Positions 1 through 14,352 of a stretch of 64,000 bases of DNA are shown here, piece by piece; the stretch's first letter is position 1, and each line of letters opens with the position of its first letter. The translations under genes and the position numbers were made by a program. The notes under the pieces are model-generated. The model was not told the origin of the DNA, ran no database searches, and saw only the letters and a program-made list of their open reading frames with translations. Source of the stretch: Trematomus loennbergii (taxonomy: Eukaryota; Chordata; Actinopteri; Perciformes; Nototheniidae); contig JAAOOA010000002.1 in the NCBI GenBank assembly GCA_012861695.1, positions 18,328,303 to 18,392,302 of the forward strand, in the 5' to 3' direction.

Positions 1-3000
1 AGTAGTCAGAAATCTATGGCTTTGTCACACTTTAATAATAAAGAATCGACAGCTTGCTCTACATTGATTAGCTTGAGCGCCCATCCCGTGAAAATAATTC
101 AACTCAGATGTAATTATGAACAAGAGCCCTCTCGGATAGATTTTTTCTCCCCTTTTGAAACACTTTAGACTTTTGTTGCATTTCTAATTGTCTACTCAGA
201 AGTTGTTCCAATTGCTGAAGTGCATTTATGTGAAGCGGGAGAGGGGGTTCGGGATGAATGTGTGTGTGTATTCCTCTATCCATCTCCCATTTTGTCAGAA
301 CAGTTTCATTTCCATGTCAGTGATTTATGTAGGGAGATAGGAGAGAGCCTGTTAATGGGATATTTCTCTTGCTCTCCTCACGAACAACAACATGTCAAAA
401 ATAAAGATAAAAACCAATCCAAATGCTTGCCGGAGGAACAAATTAGGTCTTCTAGCAATATTGCACAAAAAAAGAGCTTTTCCATCATGCCACTCTAAAC
501 TCATAAACATCCAAGCATCTTGGATTTGATGTGCGTCTTCTCATTTAAAAACACTTGGCTGTAATATAAACTTATGCTTTAAAACAGAATATTTTACCTT
601 GGAAACACATCATTCCTGTTCCTGATGAAACAACAAACCATAAAAGAATGCAAGCTATTTTTTTGATATTGTCAACAAATACATAGCTGTGCAAAATACA
701 ATAAATGCATCTTTTTCTGCAAAGACGTTTGATTTTCATCTTCCAAAAATAATCTTTTCATTTAGTTTTATGGGTTTTTACTCATTGAAATGTTAGTGTT
801 TTTTATTTCTAGTCTCCCTGCACTATTATTTTCCATGTGTTTTTATGTCTTCTGTTTGATTTTAGCTAGGGCAAATAGATAACATAACAAATCAATATTC
901 TATGAATATTTTAAAACGGATGCTAGATTTCCTACAGACAGTGATGTGTGTGTTTTTTTACGTCGAGTGAGTGTATTTTAAGAAAAGAAAGAGATCAGCA
1001 ACATGCTACTCCTTTCTGACTCACTCTGAGGCTGCCATCTTCTTTCTCAGTTTTCCTGGAGTGGAGTGCCTCGGATGATTGCGGGTGGCGCTGACAGAAT
1101 CCGAAGTGGGTCGTCCACTAACCTCAGCCCCCTGGAGTACGGTGGGTCTGGGCCAGAGCAGGAAGGGAGCGGTGTCCTGCTGAGACGCACAGTCTGGTCT
1201 GGAGGTAATGGGCAGAAGGGGAAAAAAGAGCCTAGCCTGTGGCGTGGCACAAAATGAATTACTGCCATCTTTCTGCTCCTCTGCCTCACAGTGAGAGAAG
1301 AGTCTGGAGGGCCAGATAACAAGAGCACAGCACCACAAACTCAAGCAAAATGGAGAACTGCCCAAGAAAAAAGAAACTGTCTGGCGGAGTTAATATCATG
1401 TCATTTATGATGATTTGGCTGAACGTATGATGAGGTCATTCTCATTTCAGCGGTAATGTCGACCCAGACAGTGGAGCAGGGTGGTGGCAACGACTGGAAC
1501 ATTTTCTTTTCTTTCTCAGCTCCCGTTCTTCTCATTTAGAGTAATGGTATGGGTTTTCTTTTCTTCCAGTAGTGGGCTACAACACTCTCAGACCGGAGTG
1601 ACAAGGGCTACAATGGCTGCACAAAGCAGACAGAGGAGGATACAGAATGGTAGCATGTCAAACAACTTTTCCACCTACACGTAATGAGTGGATCACAAGA
1701 GTCTGAATTTTGTGTTATTCTCATACAAAAATCTTTAAGCAAATAAAAATAAAAGCGTCAATCTGTTCTGTCACATTCTCTCTTTTTATGTCAATGGTTT
1801 GGAAAAAATAGCAGCTGCTTTGCTTTACTTTCAGAGATTAAATCAATGTCCTGTACGACAACTTGTCACCAGTATTTTATAGACCAGGTTTAATATTTTA
1901 CCCACATCAATGTTTTCTCCCTTTCCACGATGCATGTGCACATATTCATCTAGTTCCGTGTCCGTGAGGTGATCTAAGTAATTTCCTATAAACATGATTT
2001 ATATTTCCTCAGGGATCAATACTCCAGCATCATGAATCTTTCCCTCTTTGATGCTTGTTTGGTCTACGCCACTGTAGTCTCCTGCCCACCGGCTATGTAT
2101 GTTGTGGTTACAGTGGTCAGGATGAGGATGTAAGACGAGATGTCCAACCTTAAGAGCATCCTGAAGAGGAAGCACTCACAAATTCAGCTGATCAATAAAG
2201 GAAAAGGTTATTCTGGATTCTTAGGGGTGAAACATTTCTCGTGCAGAACATTTAATACACATTCAATCTTCCAGTAAATTCAATTGAAGTCAGCAAAACT
2301 CTCAAAAAGAATGAGTGAATCAGCAGAGATGCTTTCATCAAAACCAATCCTGCATATGTTTGAATGGGATATGACTAGCCGGTGTGGATGTAAAAAGAAG
2401 GCAGAAGAATGAGTGCATAATTAGGTCAAAGCATTACGAAACTGTTGAGTTGCATTTTGATTCATCTCACCTTTCCCCGTTTGAACATGTCACCTGCATG
2501 CAAATGATTCCCTTTCTTGTCTACCCGAGAGAGGGAAAAAACTACTTGAATCCATTGATGCCATTGTCTGGTATTAGATACAATCAATCTGGTGAGTGGG
2601 TGGGGAAGCAGGATGAGGGGCCCGCGGAGATTAAACAGAAGCCTCGCCATGGTTGTTCCAAAAACAAAATAAATCCATTCATCCAATTAGGAGCTGCAAA
2701 ATATTCCAAAAAGATGAAGAGTTGGACAGCAGCTTCACTTTTAATTTACGCTCTGCTGTGATGTAAATATCCTAATAGACTGGACAAGATTACAGGCCAC
2801 ATCAAAGTCTGCAGGACTTAAAAACAAATAAGCCAGAGTGACTCGGTGGCACAGCACATTTAAAGCGAGCCGGAAATATGCAAAACTGGGTACACAGAAT
2901 CAGCTGTGCTTGCATTATCTGTTCAACTTTGATTAACACCCAGCGTTCCCCATCCTGCAGAGCATCTCCCTCTGTTTGATGAATCTGGCCCTGTTTGTTT

Positions 3001-3657
3001 CCCTGCTCCTCCTGGTGTGTGATGCATGACAGCACTCCCCCTCAAAATGCAGCTTTATTCCACACAGGGGAAAAGGAGGGAGGGATTTTGTTCTACCCCC
3101 CCCCCCCCCCCCCCCTTCCTTTTCACAGAGCACCTCAACACCTTGTTGAAAAGAAAGCAAGGCATGGAGATGAATGCCACTTATTTTGCAGAGGCAGTAA
3201 AGTGGTTTGCCGTGGCCTTCTTACAGTTGTGTGCTGCATGTAGGAAAGTAACAAGAAAAGCGCATGTACCGTGGAGCTCTGGATAAACTCTTAACCCTGC
3301 GGTGAATTGCATCTGGTGGCCTCCCAGACACACAATGCCACACAATATTACACTTTATACTCGGTGTTCTGTGGGCCATTTGATTTTACTTCACCCTCGC
3401 TTTACTTATCTGCTGCTACTTACCTGTCAAGGAAGTAATGGAATGTGCTCTGGGGAAAACATTGTTCATACAGGAAACCCTATTAAGACCTCTGTCTCAT
3501 TTACAATGGCACCATGTTCACATGTTTTTCAAAATCAGATTACAATGAATTGATGGAAGAACACAATGATAACATATAAAACTTCTTTGATAAAGGTGAC
3601 CAAAGTTATACACACAATACAAATCTAAAGTCAAGCATGGGTGAGTTTTTAGAATTT
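1..3657. other. Gene-poor intergenic DNA, left edge
   Basis: No exon with both a plausible frame and splice sites was found on either strand. The stretch is AT-rich unique sequence with a 20-base C run at about 3,096-3,115. The open frames around 1,020-1,365 overlap each other on both strands, lack recognisable homology and look like chance. It may hold regulatory DNA of a neighbouring gene outside the window, but nothing in the sequence proves it. Confidence 0.5.
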
Positions 3658-4167
3658 TTAAAGGTCAACTATTATGCAAAATCCTTTTTTTCAAGTCTTT
3701 TAAACATGTGTCCCCTCTATGTAAAGAGATTCTGAAAGTTTCAGGAAGAAAGATTCGCTCACTTTTTGTCCTGATCCATTTTTATAAAAACCTGTCTGAA
3801 AATGAGCTGATCAGATTTTGGCCACTTTATGATGTCATAACGATTTTTTGGCTTGTGTAACCATTAGCCAATCACCAACCAAGGTAACACCCCCCCACCT
3901 TATCACCTGAATCTCCTCCTAAAGCACCATTGTGTTCTTTTTAACCAAATATCTCTCAGAGGGGCGTGGGGAGTGGCTCCTTATTTTCATCTAAAGTAAC
4001 AGACAGAGAATCAGCACTTTTGAAACAGGGCTGAAACAGAGGGGATTGTGGGATGCTACAATACACGATCTGTTTGGTATTTTGAGCCAAACACTTCAGA
4101 GACATGATTTGTATATATCTGAGACCTATAATATATTGATGAAAAACAGTATAATAGGGGACCTTAA
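3658..4167. mobile_element. TTAA-flanked MITE, copy 1
   Basis: This is one of three copies in the window of a roughly 500 bp non-coding element; the others are at 51,871-52,383 and 60,311-61,600, where the third is split by an insertion. Its ends are inverted: it starts TTAAAGGTCAACTATTATG and ends with the complement-like ATAATAGGGGACCTTAA. Compared with the other two copies it lies in the opposite orientation. The internal sequence, such as the TTTTTGTCCTGATCCA and TATTTGGTTAAAA blocks, is shared by all three. There is no coding capacity. The TTAA at both ends suggests a piggyBac-type target site, which is inference. Confidence 0.8.
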
Positions 4168-7100
4168 AGTAAAAACCATTAAAGTCATGAAGAAAATGTT
4201 TACCCTCCACCTGGAGAACTGTTAGTGGTGTGTGTAATGATGTTTTTTTGTGCACATTGAGCCCTCTGATGTCATGCTGCTGGTCATTTGTTCGGAAACA
4301 AGAGGGGAAATATTGCTGCGCTGTCACTGCGGTGTCAAGCCTCACACTGCAGGAGAGATTTTGCTGACATGTCGTATCCTCTGGAAAAGTCACAGCTCTG
4401 TGCTATTCCCAAAAGGGCCCAGTCATGGCCGGGGAATCAGGGTGGGTACCCGGCTATTGTACATTCGAGCAACAGTCACTAACTTTACCTCTCTGACGCT
4501 GCGCTGCATAAACTGCCGCCAGAGTACAATGAGGCAATAAAGCAATTAGAATAAGCAGCGGCTGTGAGTCAATGAGTAACCTCCCCTCTTCCCTGTAAAG
4601 GAGCCACCATCCAGAAATCAATGAAGCGCTGCTCATGAAGGGATTGTCAAATTGAAGTCTGTGCAATTTGTTTTGTAGTAACTCTGCAGGCTCATGCATG
4701 GGATCAATATGACGGCCTGTGGCCATAAAAAGAACAGGGAAGGGGGTTGCATTTGTATTGATTCATACTCAGAAGCATTACAAGTATAGAATTTGGAAGA
4801 GGTAACCTTTGTTTGTATACTAGATCAGCTTGAACTTTTATTGCACACTGAAGTGGAGAATGTATTCACTGCAACAACAAAAAAGAGGAAATGGCAGTAA
4901 GCGTAGTGTTACAAATCTGCCATCCACTCATTTGCCCTCCAGTCTGACCTTTTCAGACAAGCGCCTCAGTGCTTTTTAAAACACATAAATCACAGAGCAG
5001 ACTCGGACGGTTGGCTAGTAATTGTGATTAAAAGCAGAATCTGCACAGCTGGCCTTATAAAAAGCTGAAAAAACACCAAAAACAAGTTTCACAGGCAGTA
5101 GGTCGTCTATATCTCCGTCTGAACTCACTTTTGCTGCTTCGCTTTGAATTTACGAACAACCCATTGACATCTTCCGTCCATCTGCTTAGATGTTAGATCA
5201 CAAACAAGCTGCCAGATAAGGGAATGAAGATAGAGCATCTTGCCTTTACATTATTTACACACTAACCATATGTTGCCTTCTAACATCTCACATGCATTAT
5301 GGGAAAGCTCTTTTTAGTTTTCACAGTCATTTTTGTTTTTTGGTCCCACATTTGTTACGCTTCATTACATGTAAGATTGATACAGATATACACCTACGTT
5401 GAGATATATCTCCAATGACAGTAAAGCATTTCTCCTCATACTTACATGGAATGTCAGTTGTTGTGAAAGATATAAGTCAATTAACCCAAAGGCCAGCGCT
5501 TACTGCCACCTCGTCACTCCATTAAAAAGAAAAACCTGCAATGAGAAATAGCAAACAGCCCTCCCTTTCGTGGAAAATCATTACACAATCTGAGAGAGAA
5601 TTTGAATATTCTGTGCCCAGGCTTGCCTCCTGTTATTGCACCATTAATAACTTTTGCGGCTGCCAACGAGACAACACCAAGCTTGGTTGGAGAGGAGCCG
5701 ACTAATGCAGTCAGTAAATTAAAACCATCGGTGTTCGTTTTCATAAGACAGACCGATCCCTGTTGTCAGAGGTCTTTTTTTTTCTTCTCCTACTTCTTTT
5801 TCTCTCATTCTATTACCCAGTGCATCTATTTGTGTTGCACTTTTTGAAAGAATTACTGCCTTTCCATTTGTCCACAGAGCAAATGAATTCTTAAAACTGC
5901 ACTAAAACATCAAAGTGCTGCACCTCTAACTTGCTAACCTTATACAGCAGAAAAGAAACGTTTTCAACACATAAAATGCATCTTTTGAAAATGAATTAAC
6001 ATAATGCTACCCTGTTAAGTCAGGAATTACAATGAGATGACAACGGAAACCTCAAAACAGTTTATCTAGCCAGCCATCTTCACATACTCATTAATTACTG
6101 TTTCTAGGCTTGACCAAAGAACCTTTTAGAAAGTTTCAACTTTGTAATTAAATGCAAATGCCACGCAAAGCCTATATCACGTTAGCCCAGTATGTTCATA
6201 CGTGCAGTTTAATTATGGAGAGTCTCCAGCTTCATTATGATGTATGGTTGTTATAGAAACTACGTTTTCTGTAGCAAGGTCTTCTGAATGAAATAAGCAT
6301 AGACATTATAACCAATATGAAAGTGGCTTAGATGGCCTCCATGAAAAAGCTGGTACAGATATAAGAGAGGAAAGGTTAAATTACATTACCTGGTTATATG
6401 CTTCCCTTGTGTGCATCACAAATTAAAAAAAGAAACACAAGGAGTATTGCTACATTTTTGCAGAGACCACAACTCCTAATCTGTGAAATTGGATGAATTT
6501 AAGTTGCCTACCAAATGGGATTAAATTGTATTGGCTGCAGTTTGCTGAGAAGGGGGGGGCACGTGTGAAAGGAATGGATACGGATGTTACAGTATTAAAG
6601 AGGCCCCCATATATTTCACCCAGGAAACACAGTGGTGAGGATCCAGTGGGAGTCAATGGGCTCAGGAAGGCTGAAGTGCCAGCTCAAGAGAGGAGGCTTA
6701 ACAAAGACTGTGTGGGAGGGCTTCTGTACAGTGTGTGCTCGTGAAGTGGAGCATTGTCTCAAGTTTTCCCCCAACTGCCAACCCACACGTGTAGTCACAA
6801 ACCTACCACCCTGGATACACCTAATACCATGAAATGTCCTGCCCCCCCCATGCACATCGGTAAACTGTGTAATTTTGCACATGCAGACAGAAAGATATTG
6901 TGAACTTAACCTCGTTAAGTGCAAGAGGGCTCAACTAAAGCACTTAGAAACACACTTTAAAAGCACAAAGGATTAATATATTCTAAATTACCCTGCAGTG
7001 CCTTGTATGAGAGCGGTCTACATGATGGGGGGAATTGTAGATCTAGATCTTGGAAGTGTCTCTGTGATTATTGGCTGATGTTTGAATGGCAACTGCATTT

Positions 7101-10100
7101 TCTACCCATCAAAACCATTACAACAGGTCATGAGGAGTTCTACAGAACCAGTTGTGTAATGTCTTCCGTGGCTCTACAGGAGCTTTGTTAAGTCGGAAAA
7201 AAACAAGGGTTATTTTAGGGTTATCTTGTCATGAGCTCAGGGATAAAATGTTATAGAAAGTCTTTGTATAAAAACATATCATTTCAAAGACATAGGATTT
7301 TTTTCGGGCAGGGTTGCATTATAGAAGAAGTATAATGCCAGTGTTTGGCCTCTGCTGCAATAGTGCTAAACATTGTTTTAAAAAGTGCAAAAGAAGAGAT
7401 CTTTCAACAGGTCCGATTTCAAATTGTGAAACAATTTTAATGACTTAACATTATTAGTATATGGCTTTGCTAAATGTTTTGGTTTTATGTTTTAAGTGAG
7501 AGGTGAATTTGTGCTGCTACAGTAAAATCACGTTTGAGGCAGCAGTGTGTCTGTGTGCAATCTAAATTGGTTACGTGCTATTTTATGATAGTTGTATTTG
7601 CTTCGTTCCGACAAAGAACGTAGCATTACTGTTGATTCTTTGACTGATATTCAACACTTGTTTAAGAAAATATTGTAACTGTTTAACAAAATTAACCGAT
7701 GAACAAAGTTGCCATCATCTTTAAGCCCCAACAACCTTCACCTGTGATTCAGGACACAGCTTTAGTCAACACAACACATGGCGGACAAATGCAAAGAGTA
7801 CCTTGACCAATGTGTACCATATGTTATGTTTTTTCTTTTTAATAAAGGCCATTCATTTCACAACACTGAAGCAATCTGGCTTTCATTCTGCGGCAGCTAA
7901 TCCTAGCATCATAATTTATAACACTCCATGCTTATTAGGTGGTATCGCAGGCATTATGAGCTGAAGTAATTAACTCGAGCAACCCAAGGGTAAAGGTGTT
8001 CATGGTACATATAAGGGCTAAGCCAGTCATACTGGGGCTAATAATGAAATCAGATACAGTCCCTGTGGTGGGTCACGTGCCGCTCAGCCTGGTCATGGCT
8101 TGCATGAAATGCCCTGCTGTCAATTAAAACGCTGCATCAAATAGTCAAATAAGCCACCCGGTAATTACTTCCTGCTCTTTAATGACACACACTGCACGGG
8201 ATCATTTTGTGTAATTCATTCCTGGAGCTGAAAAGTGAAAATATATAAATCGTATTTTCCTCAGTGTAATTTTAACATGATTATTCTCACAATTAGCTAA
8301 TGGTATTAAGAGATTCAAATCTCTACAAATGGATTTTGTCGGTTCCCTTCTTGTGTTATGTCAAAAGGAACAGCAGCATGGGCATTGACTTCCAAAAATA
8401 ATGAGTTTCTCTCCTGACTTGATAATTGAAGATATAATGAGGGAGAGAGAAAAAGACGGATGAAGAGAGAGAAAGCAAATGTGTGCGTGAGAGAGAGAGA
8501 GTGCCCCATATTTTTTGTCACAGCCCTGGGGGTGGGTACATACACCCCCAGCATTGCAACCTACTTTTAACACCCCTCCCTAGAAATAAAAAAGGCCCAA
8601 AGTGTCCAGAGCCCAAATCCAATCTGTTTCTTGTGACACCATTGTTATTTCCACTCTGTGCGAGCCCTGAGAACAGCCCTGCCACTTCCCTAAATGTGCT
8701 GCGCTGTTTGTCTACATGTACTAATATTGACTGCGAGTACATAAATTACTGCTAAGTAAACATGTAGACATGAAGTGAAAAGCAGATAAACAAATCATGA
8801 AACAAGGGAGAGCTTAGTCATACGGTAGATGCATTAGAAATCTTTCAAGCAGCGGTACAAATGATTATTGTATGCCTCCACATGCATTCTTTACTAATAC
8901 ACTTGCTGATGCTGAGTGGCTTTTTGCTTAATATCAATGGTTAATCAGTTCAATTTAAGAGAGCAACAGATACAAGTTCAATTCTGTTGCTAGTATTTTC
9001 TTCTTTCTTCCATTCCTTTCTTGGGGATTAACCTCCGTCACACTTATCGCTTTTGTATCTGCATTGTAAATGAAATTGAACAAGGGCACAGCATTAGGAT
9101 GCAAATTGAAGACCTTCAAAAAGCATTCAAATAATGATGAGAGTAGAAAACCAAGGGGGCGTTTAGAAAAGTATTGAAGTTTTGCTTGGCTGCCTTTATG
9201 AGGCCCTCGTAACCATATTGGAGGATTTTTGTCAACATGTTGAGGAAATGCATTAGACTCATTTACAAATGTTGTCCTCTGAGAGAAAAGTGCTGTTTCC
9301 AAGCACATTTTTACTCATTTGAAATAAATGTTTGTGCGGGGAATTGCTACATTTGATCCACCAGCACACCTCAACTCCTCCAGATCATTTTCAGACTTTT
9401 TTCTCACAAGATGAACATTTTGGTGGTGGAATTTTCATATACTGTTCATTCTCAGAGAAACATATAAATCATCTTTCATTATGGCTGATGTTTCTCATTT
9501 CTCTAAATGACGGTACATCTCGATTTGATTTCCTTTCTGGCAAAGTGTTTCTCATGCGTAGACGTGCAGATGGATATCTACATGAAAGTGTGCTTTGAAG
9601 ACATAATCTTGGCATCTTTTTTTTATTGTGTTCTGAAAGCTATCACGTATCACTTTAAGCTTCGCACTAATACTAAGATTCTACAACTTTAAGTATTAGC
9701 TTTGCACAGCTGAATTACTATATTTGATGATGTACTGTAATGTGAAATTAAAACCCTCAGAATAAATATGATACCAGAGCTTTTACAAACAATGAATCAT
9801 TGTTGATGAGCAGTTACTGGTGGAACAGGGTCCTTTACTAACATTATAATTTATATTTTAATCGCTTGTTATGACACGTCGCGTCATGAGGGATCCAATG
9901 GTAATCCAATTCAAATGAGGCTCAGGGCATATGCTTTTTCAGCGAGTTGTGATTTATTGTTTTCAAAAACCCATTCCATGCTCATCTCTCTGTGTACATG
10001 CAGCTGCTTTTGTTTACCGCAGCTATCATGTCTATGTCAATCACGCCATAGCCATGTTACTTTCAGAAAAACGCAATAAGACAAAGAGAGAGAGAGTCAG

Positions 10101-13100
10101 CGAGAGGGAGACATCATATTTTTCTTCTTTCATCTGTTTTCTGTCTCCATCCATACTTCTCTCTGCCTGACGGTAATTGCTGCCAGCAGGTAACACATTC
10201 AATTAAACACCTTATTCTTGGATACAAGCAAAACACGTTTATTGTTTGATAGTACAGATGGAATTTGATGCTTTCCAATATTCTGAAAGGCACCATCCTA
10301 CATGTTTTGGAACCGGCTTAAGAGCATTCAAACTAAATTCAATCCTTACCCTTTTATTTATTTCTTCCCCCTGCAGCAGTCGTGTACTGCTTTAACAGTC
10401 AAGAGAAGCAATTAAAAGCTGGCAGAGGGTTAACTTACACCCAGTGGAGCAAAATCGATGAGCGGCATCCTGCTTGAACTAATCACAGTACTGAGGGTGA
10501 AGCCAGCCAGCAGACATGAAAAGTACAGGAAGCAATGACAGGGCTAATGGTTTGGAAAATGCTGCTGATGAATGAGGAGGAAGGTTGTGACTGTCTTTAC
10601 CCTCTTTTATTTACCATGCTTCTGGGCACCATCACAACTCCAGTACACTGATACTAAAGCTTTTTTGTTGGCTTGAAGGATGGTTGGCTGGATAGATGGG
10701 TTTAAATTCCCTTCTGAACGTGAGATACTTTTACTTCACACTCATAGTCATCACTACCAATAAAATACTTCCTTGCCTGCAGAAGATAAACAAACTGCCA
10801 GTTGCTTTAGCAGACATTAAGCCCGACTGTCATCTAGAGACAAAATGGTTCCATACCATTTTCTTTAATCTCCCTTCTCTGTAAATTACCGCCTGTGAAT
10901 TACTTTTCCCACAGAGTAGCATCAGCCATTCTTTTTGGGAACAATGAGCAAGCTAATGAAACCTCTCAGCATTAACAAATAGGAGCACTATAGAATGTTA
11001 TTTTTGCATCAGGTCATTGTTTGATCCATAAAAGGGAAAGGGGGGGAAAAAAGATAAAGAAGGCGCAGGAAAGAAAAAAGGTCCCTGTTTCCTATTGAAG
11101 ACAGCACTCTTGGCAAAAGAGTAAACAATGCAGTTCCGCATACAGCTTTGAGACCTCATGGAGCCATTGCCATGGCAACCCCATTTCCTAGTCATATCTT
11201 TAATGAAAAGGTAATGAGAGAAACATAACAGTCCCAACTTCATTACCGGAGTGAGATTCAGCAATAAAAACGAAATCAGAGCGTCTGTCATTTGAGGTAG
11301 CGGCAGCAGCATCAGCAAGGCTGCTACATGCGGACACTATAAAAAGCATTACGGTCATCAAGCACACAAGACATATGTCTGGTCAGCTGATGATCACATG
11401 ATAAATGTCTAATTTACCCACATTATGTTCCCACATTTGTCATCTGTACTTATAAAATCATTCTTAAAGAAAATAACAGAGGAGTTTTTAAATGTATGTT
11501 GATGTATACTAATCCATAATGTTTCAGGTGGAAATATTGTTCTTTTTAAATAACTATTTATCAGCTGTAGTTACTTGTTACTTTGCAACTATGAATATAC
11601 TGTATATTTGACATTATTTTGTATTTAGTAGTTACAAAATATGTTAATGTATCAGTATTAATAAGTCAATGGAATACTAACACTTGACATTTATTCTGCA
11701 TAATGAACACTTTTATTTGTAATGTTAAGACCTGTATTGATTACATTTTTGGGCATTTAGGGGGCAGTGGAAACTAGCATTTCACAAACCATATAAACGT
11801 GTTAGCAAATAGCCTATATAGCTATCCTGGTGATGAATATTAGTCAAGTACTTACTCTTATTTTTTGGTTCTGTTTTGGTCTCCACCAATGGCTAAAGGC
11901 AATATTTGGCTCATTAGCTGCTGGATGTTTCACTATTTGCATGAGCTAGTCGTTAAAACTGTTTTGCTGACAATGGGGAGACTGCTTCTGCTCTAAAATG
12001 ATCCGAACGAAACAGTAGAGTTGCTGTTGTGAATTAAAAACAATCAGCTACAAGAGGCTAGAACATTCAGTAGAATTGATTATGACTGTCTGTGACTTCT
12101 TTTCCATGAGCTTGAATAAATCTGAATGATCTGAGTACTTCTACCACCACTGTGAAATATATATTTAGTGTTAATCCCAAAGTTAGAATACAATTAATTA
12201 CAGAAACAATATACAGTACATGGTCAGTGAACGAACACACTTTAAGTCTAATAGTTCACCTTTCTTTCTCGGATTACAGCGTTCATCTTACATATGGCTG
12301 CCATGCAACAGCTAAAAAACATTTCTCATTGCACCGACTATGTTAGCTCTCTTCCCTGTCCCCTTACATACATATTTGACAATATCACACATGTGAGTGG
12401 AGGAGGGTTGTAACAAGAATTTCAAATGATCGTCTCGGACAGTCTTTGCATTTCTACACCGGGGCTCATGATTGCCTTGCTGCATTTTAAACACGGAAGA
12501 AAATCCTACATTCCTCTTGTTTGTTTAATTGGACCTCTGGAAGGGGGTCGCACTCCACAAAATGAGATTTGGCACCTTCTTTTAGCCCTGTAAGTTAAAT
12601 ATGCGTCACACATGAGAATCCACGTCTCACTGCAGCAGTTTACCTTGTCGTCCTCTCCTCATTATCACAGTAACCTTGTGATCTGGCCAATTTGCCTCTT
12701 GTAATGATGCATGATATTCCAAGAGTAATTTTAATCTGGAGCAGGGAGATCCAGCTGCCAGGTATCAAAGTAGACTTTGGCTGCCTTCAGCGGTGCACTC
12801 AAGCCACACAAAGTCCTCCACTCGCCAGCCTCTTTCACCTCCCCCCCCACAGCCCTAAGACATTTACCATGCATAATTAGCTAGAGTCCACCGAGAATAG
12901 CTGAGATGTTTTCAAGATGAGGATTTTTAAAGGAGCATAGCTTAATGTTGTATTATTGTTTTTATGACAAGTGGGCCCTGTTGGAGCCGAGAGAGCCCCG
13001 ACTGATCTATGCCATTTTCTCTTGGAGATTTATTCTTGCTTTGCTGCAATTTGATCTTTACAATCTTTTAGTATATAGCAAACTGGCTGAAAGGCTCAAC

Positions 13101-14310
13101 GTTGAGTTGTGGTATGTGGAGTCAGTTAAACGGTAAGTCATGGCCAAAATAAAAAGAATGGGTCGAATGAATGACGCCCTGGGCTCGTTCCCAGATCTGC
13201 TATGAATACATTTAAAGATAATTGTGCGGAGTGACTGGACTACTGTGTTAACAAAAGCGCATTAACGCCAAAGCCAAGACTGTCCAGGAAGGAAAGAATG
13301 TACAGAGCCGCAGAGGGGTCCGTCTGTATGAATACTTCCCTCATTGTCCTCTCAGACAGGAGGATCATTACTGGCTGGACACATGCTCTGGCAGCACCAG
13401 CCTTCATTATTATGCAGCAGTCGACACAGGTTTAACAAAGAGAAATTTGTCTTGCATTTGTTTATCTGGAAGAGCAGAGTCTGGCACAATAATGCTGGCA
13501 GCAACAGCAGCAGCAGGGCAAGGTGGAAAGACACAAGTAAGTTGGCGGTGGCTCACAAACCTCCATCCCCCCCCCCCCACCACCCGCTCGTCCCCCCCTC
13601 TACCACCATCACCCTCTCATGCCCCCACAGGTGCACAGCTTTCTCTACCTCGCACATCAAAGACACAACGGCAGAGTGAGAGACTGAAGTGCAGGGTGTC
13701 GCATAGTTTCATCTTCAATTGTATCCCGTATTCAAAAGAAGACGGCGTATTATTCAAATCTAGTATATTTGATTTTTTATTCATGGGTCAAGCATTTGGA
13801 TTCTGAAGGCCCGAATGAAATTCAGCCAAGAGAAGTTTGATTGCATTCCCAAAGAAAAAGATTTATCATTCAAGATTCAAGAAATGCTTTGATCTTTTTA
13901 TTTAAAGAAATGCAAGTTGATCCACAAAATCTTCAAGGTAAAGTAAAAAACGGAGAGTTGACGTTCTCTGAGGAGTGGGAGTGGCAGCTCTGAGTTATTG
14001 AGAAGCTTTGTTGCAGGAAGAGGATGGGGCGTTTGGCTTGTCCTTGACCTTCCTGTGAACCAAATACATCAGGAGTCTGTTGCTGAGGAGATTAAAATCA
14101 TGCAACAATGGGACGTTGCAGGAGGAACCAAAAAAAAAGGTTCCTAAATACACCCAACACCAATCTAAAGCTGTCTGGCAGTTTGGTCGGTTTAATCTTA
14201 TGTAAGATGCTGAATATTCCGGCACTCAGCTTCCTGTCAGGGCAACAAGAGGGTCAGTGTTGAGTCAAACCTTTTTAAATTCTGTCTTGGAGGATTTATG
14301 GAGGAGATCA

Positions 14311-14352
14311 GAGATGTGTGTGTGCGTGCATGTGCGTGTGCGTGTGCGTGTG
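14311..14352. repeat. GT/GC alternating simple repeat
   Basis: A run of alternating purine-pyrimidine (TGTGTGTGCGTGCATGTGCG and continuing) is visible. Such runs can adopt Z-DNA and are often length-polymorphic. There is no gene context. Confidence 0.85.

Noticed and set aside
1021..1365. Overlapping open frames on both strands with GC-richer sequence
   Set aside because: No known domain is visible, the frames on the two strands mirror each other, and no convincing splice pair or start was found. Probably chance.
13344..13806. Plus-strand frames of 111-119 residues
   Set aside because: The length comes from a C-rich simple tract giving prolines. Two frames are equally open and neither shows family features.
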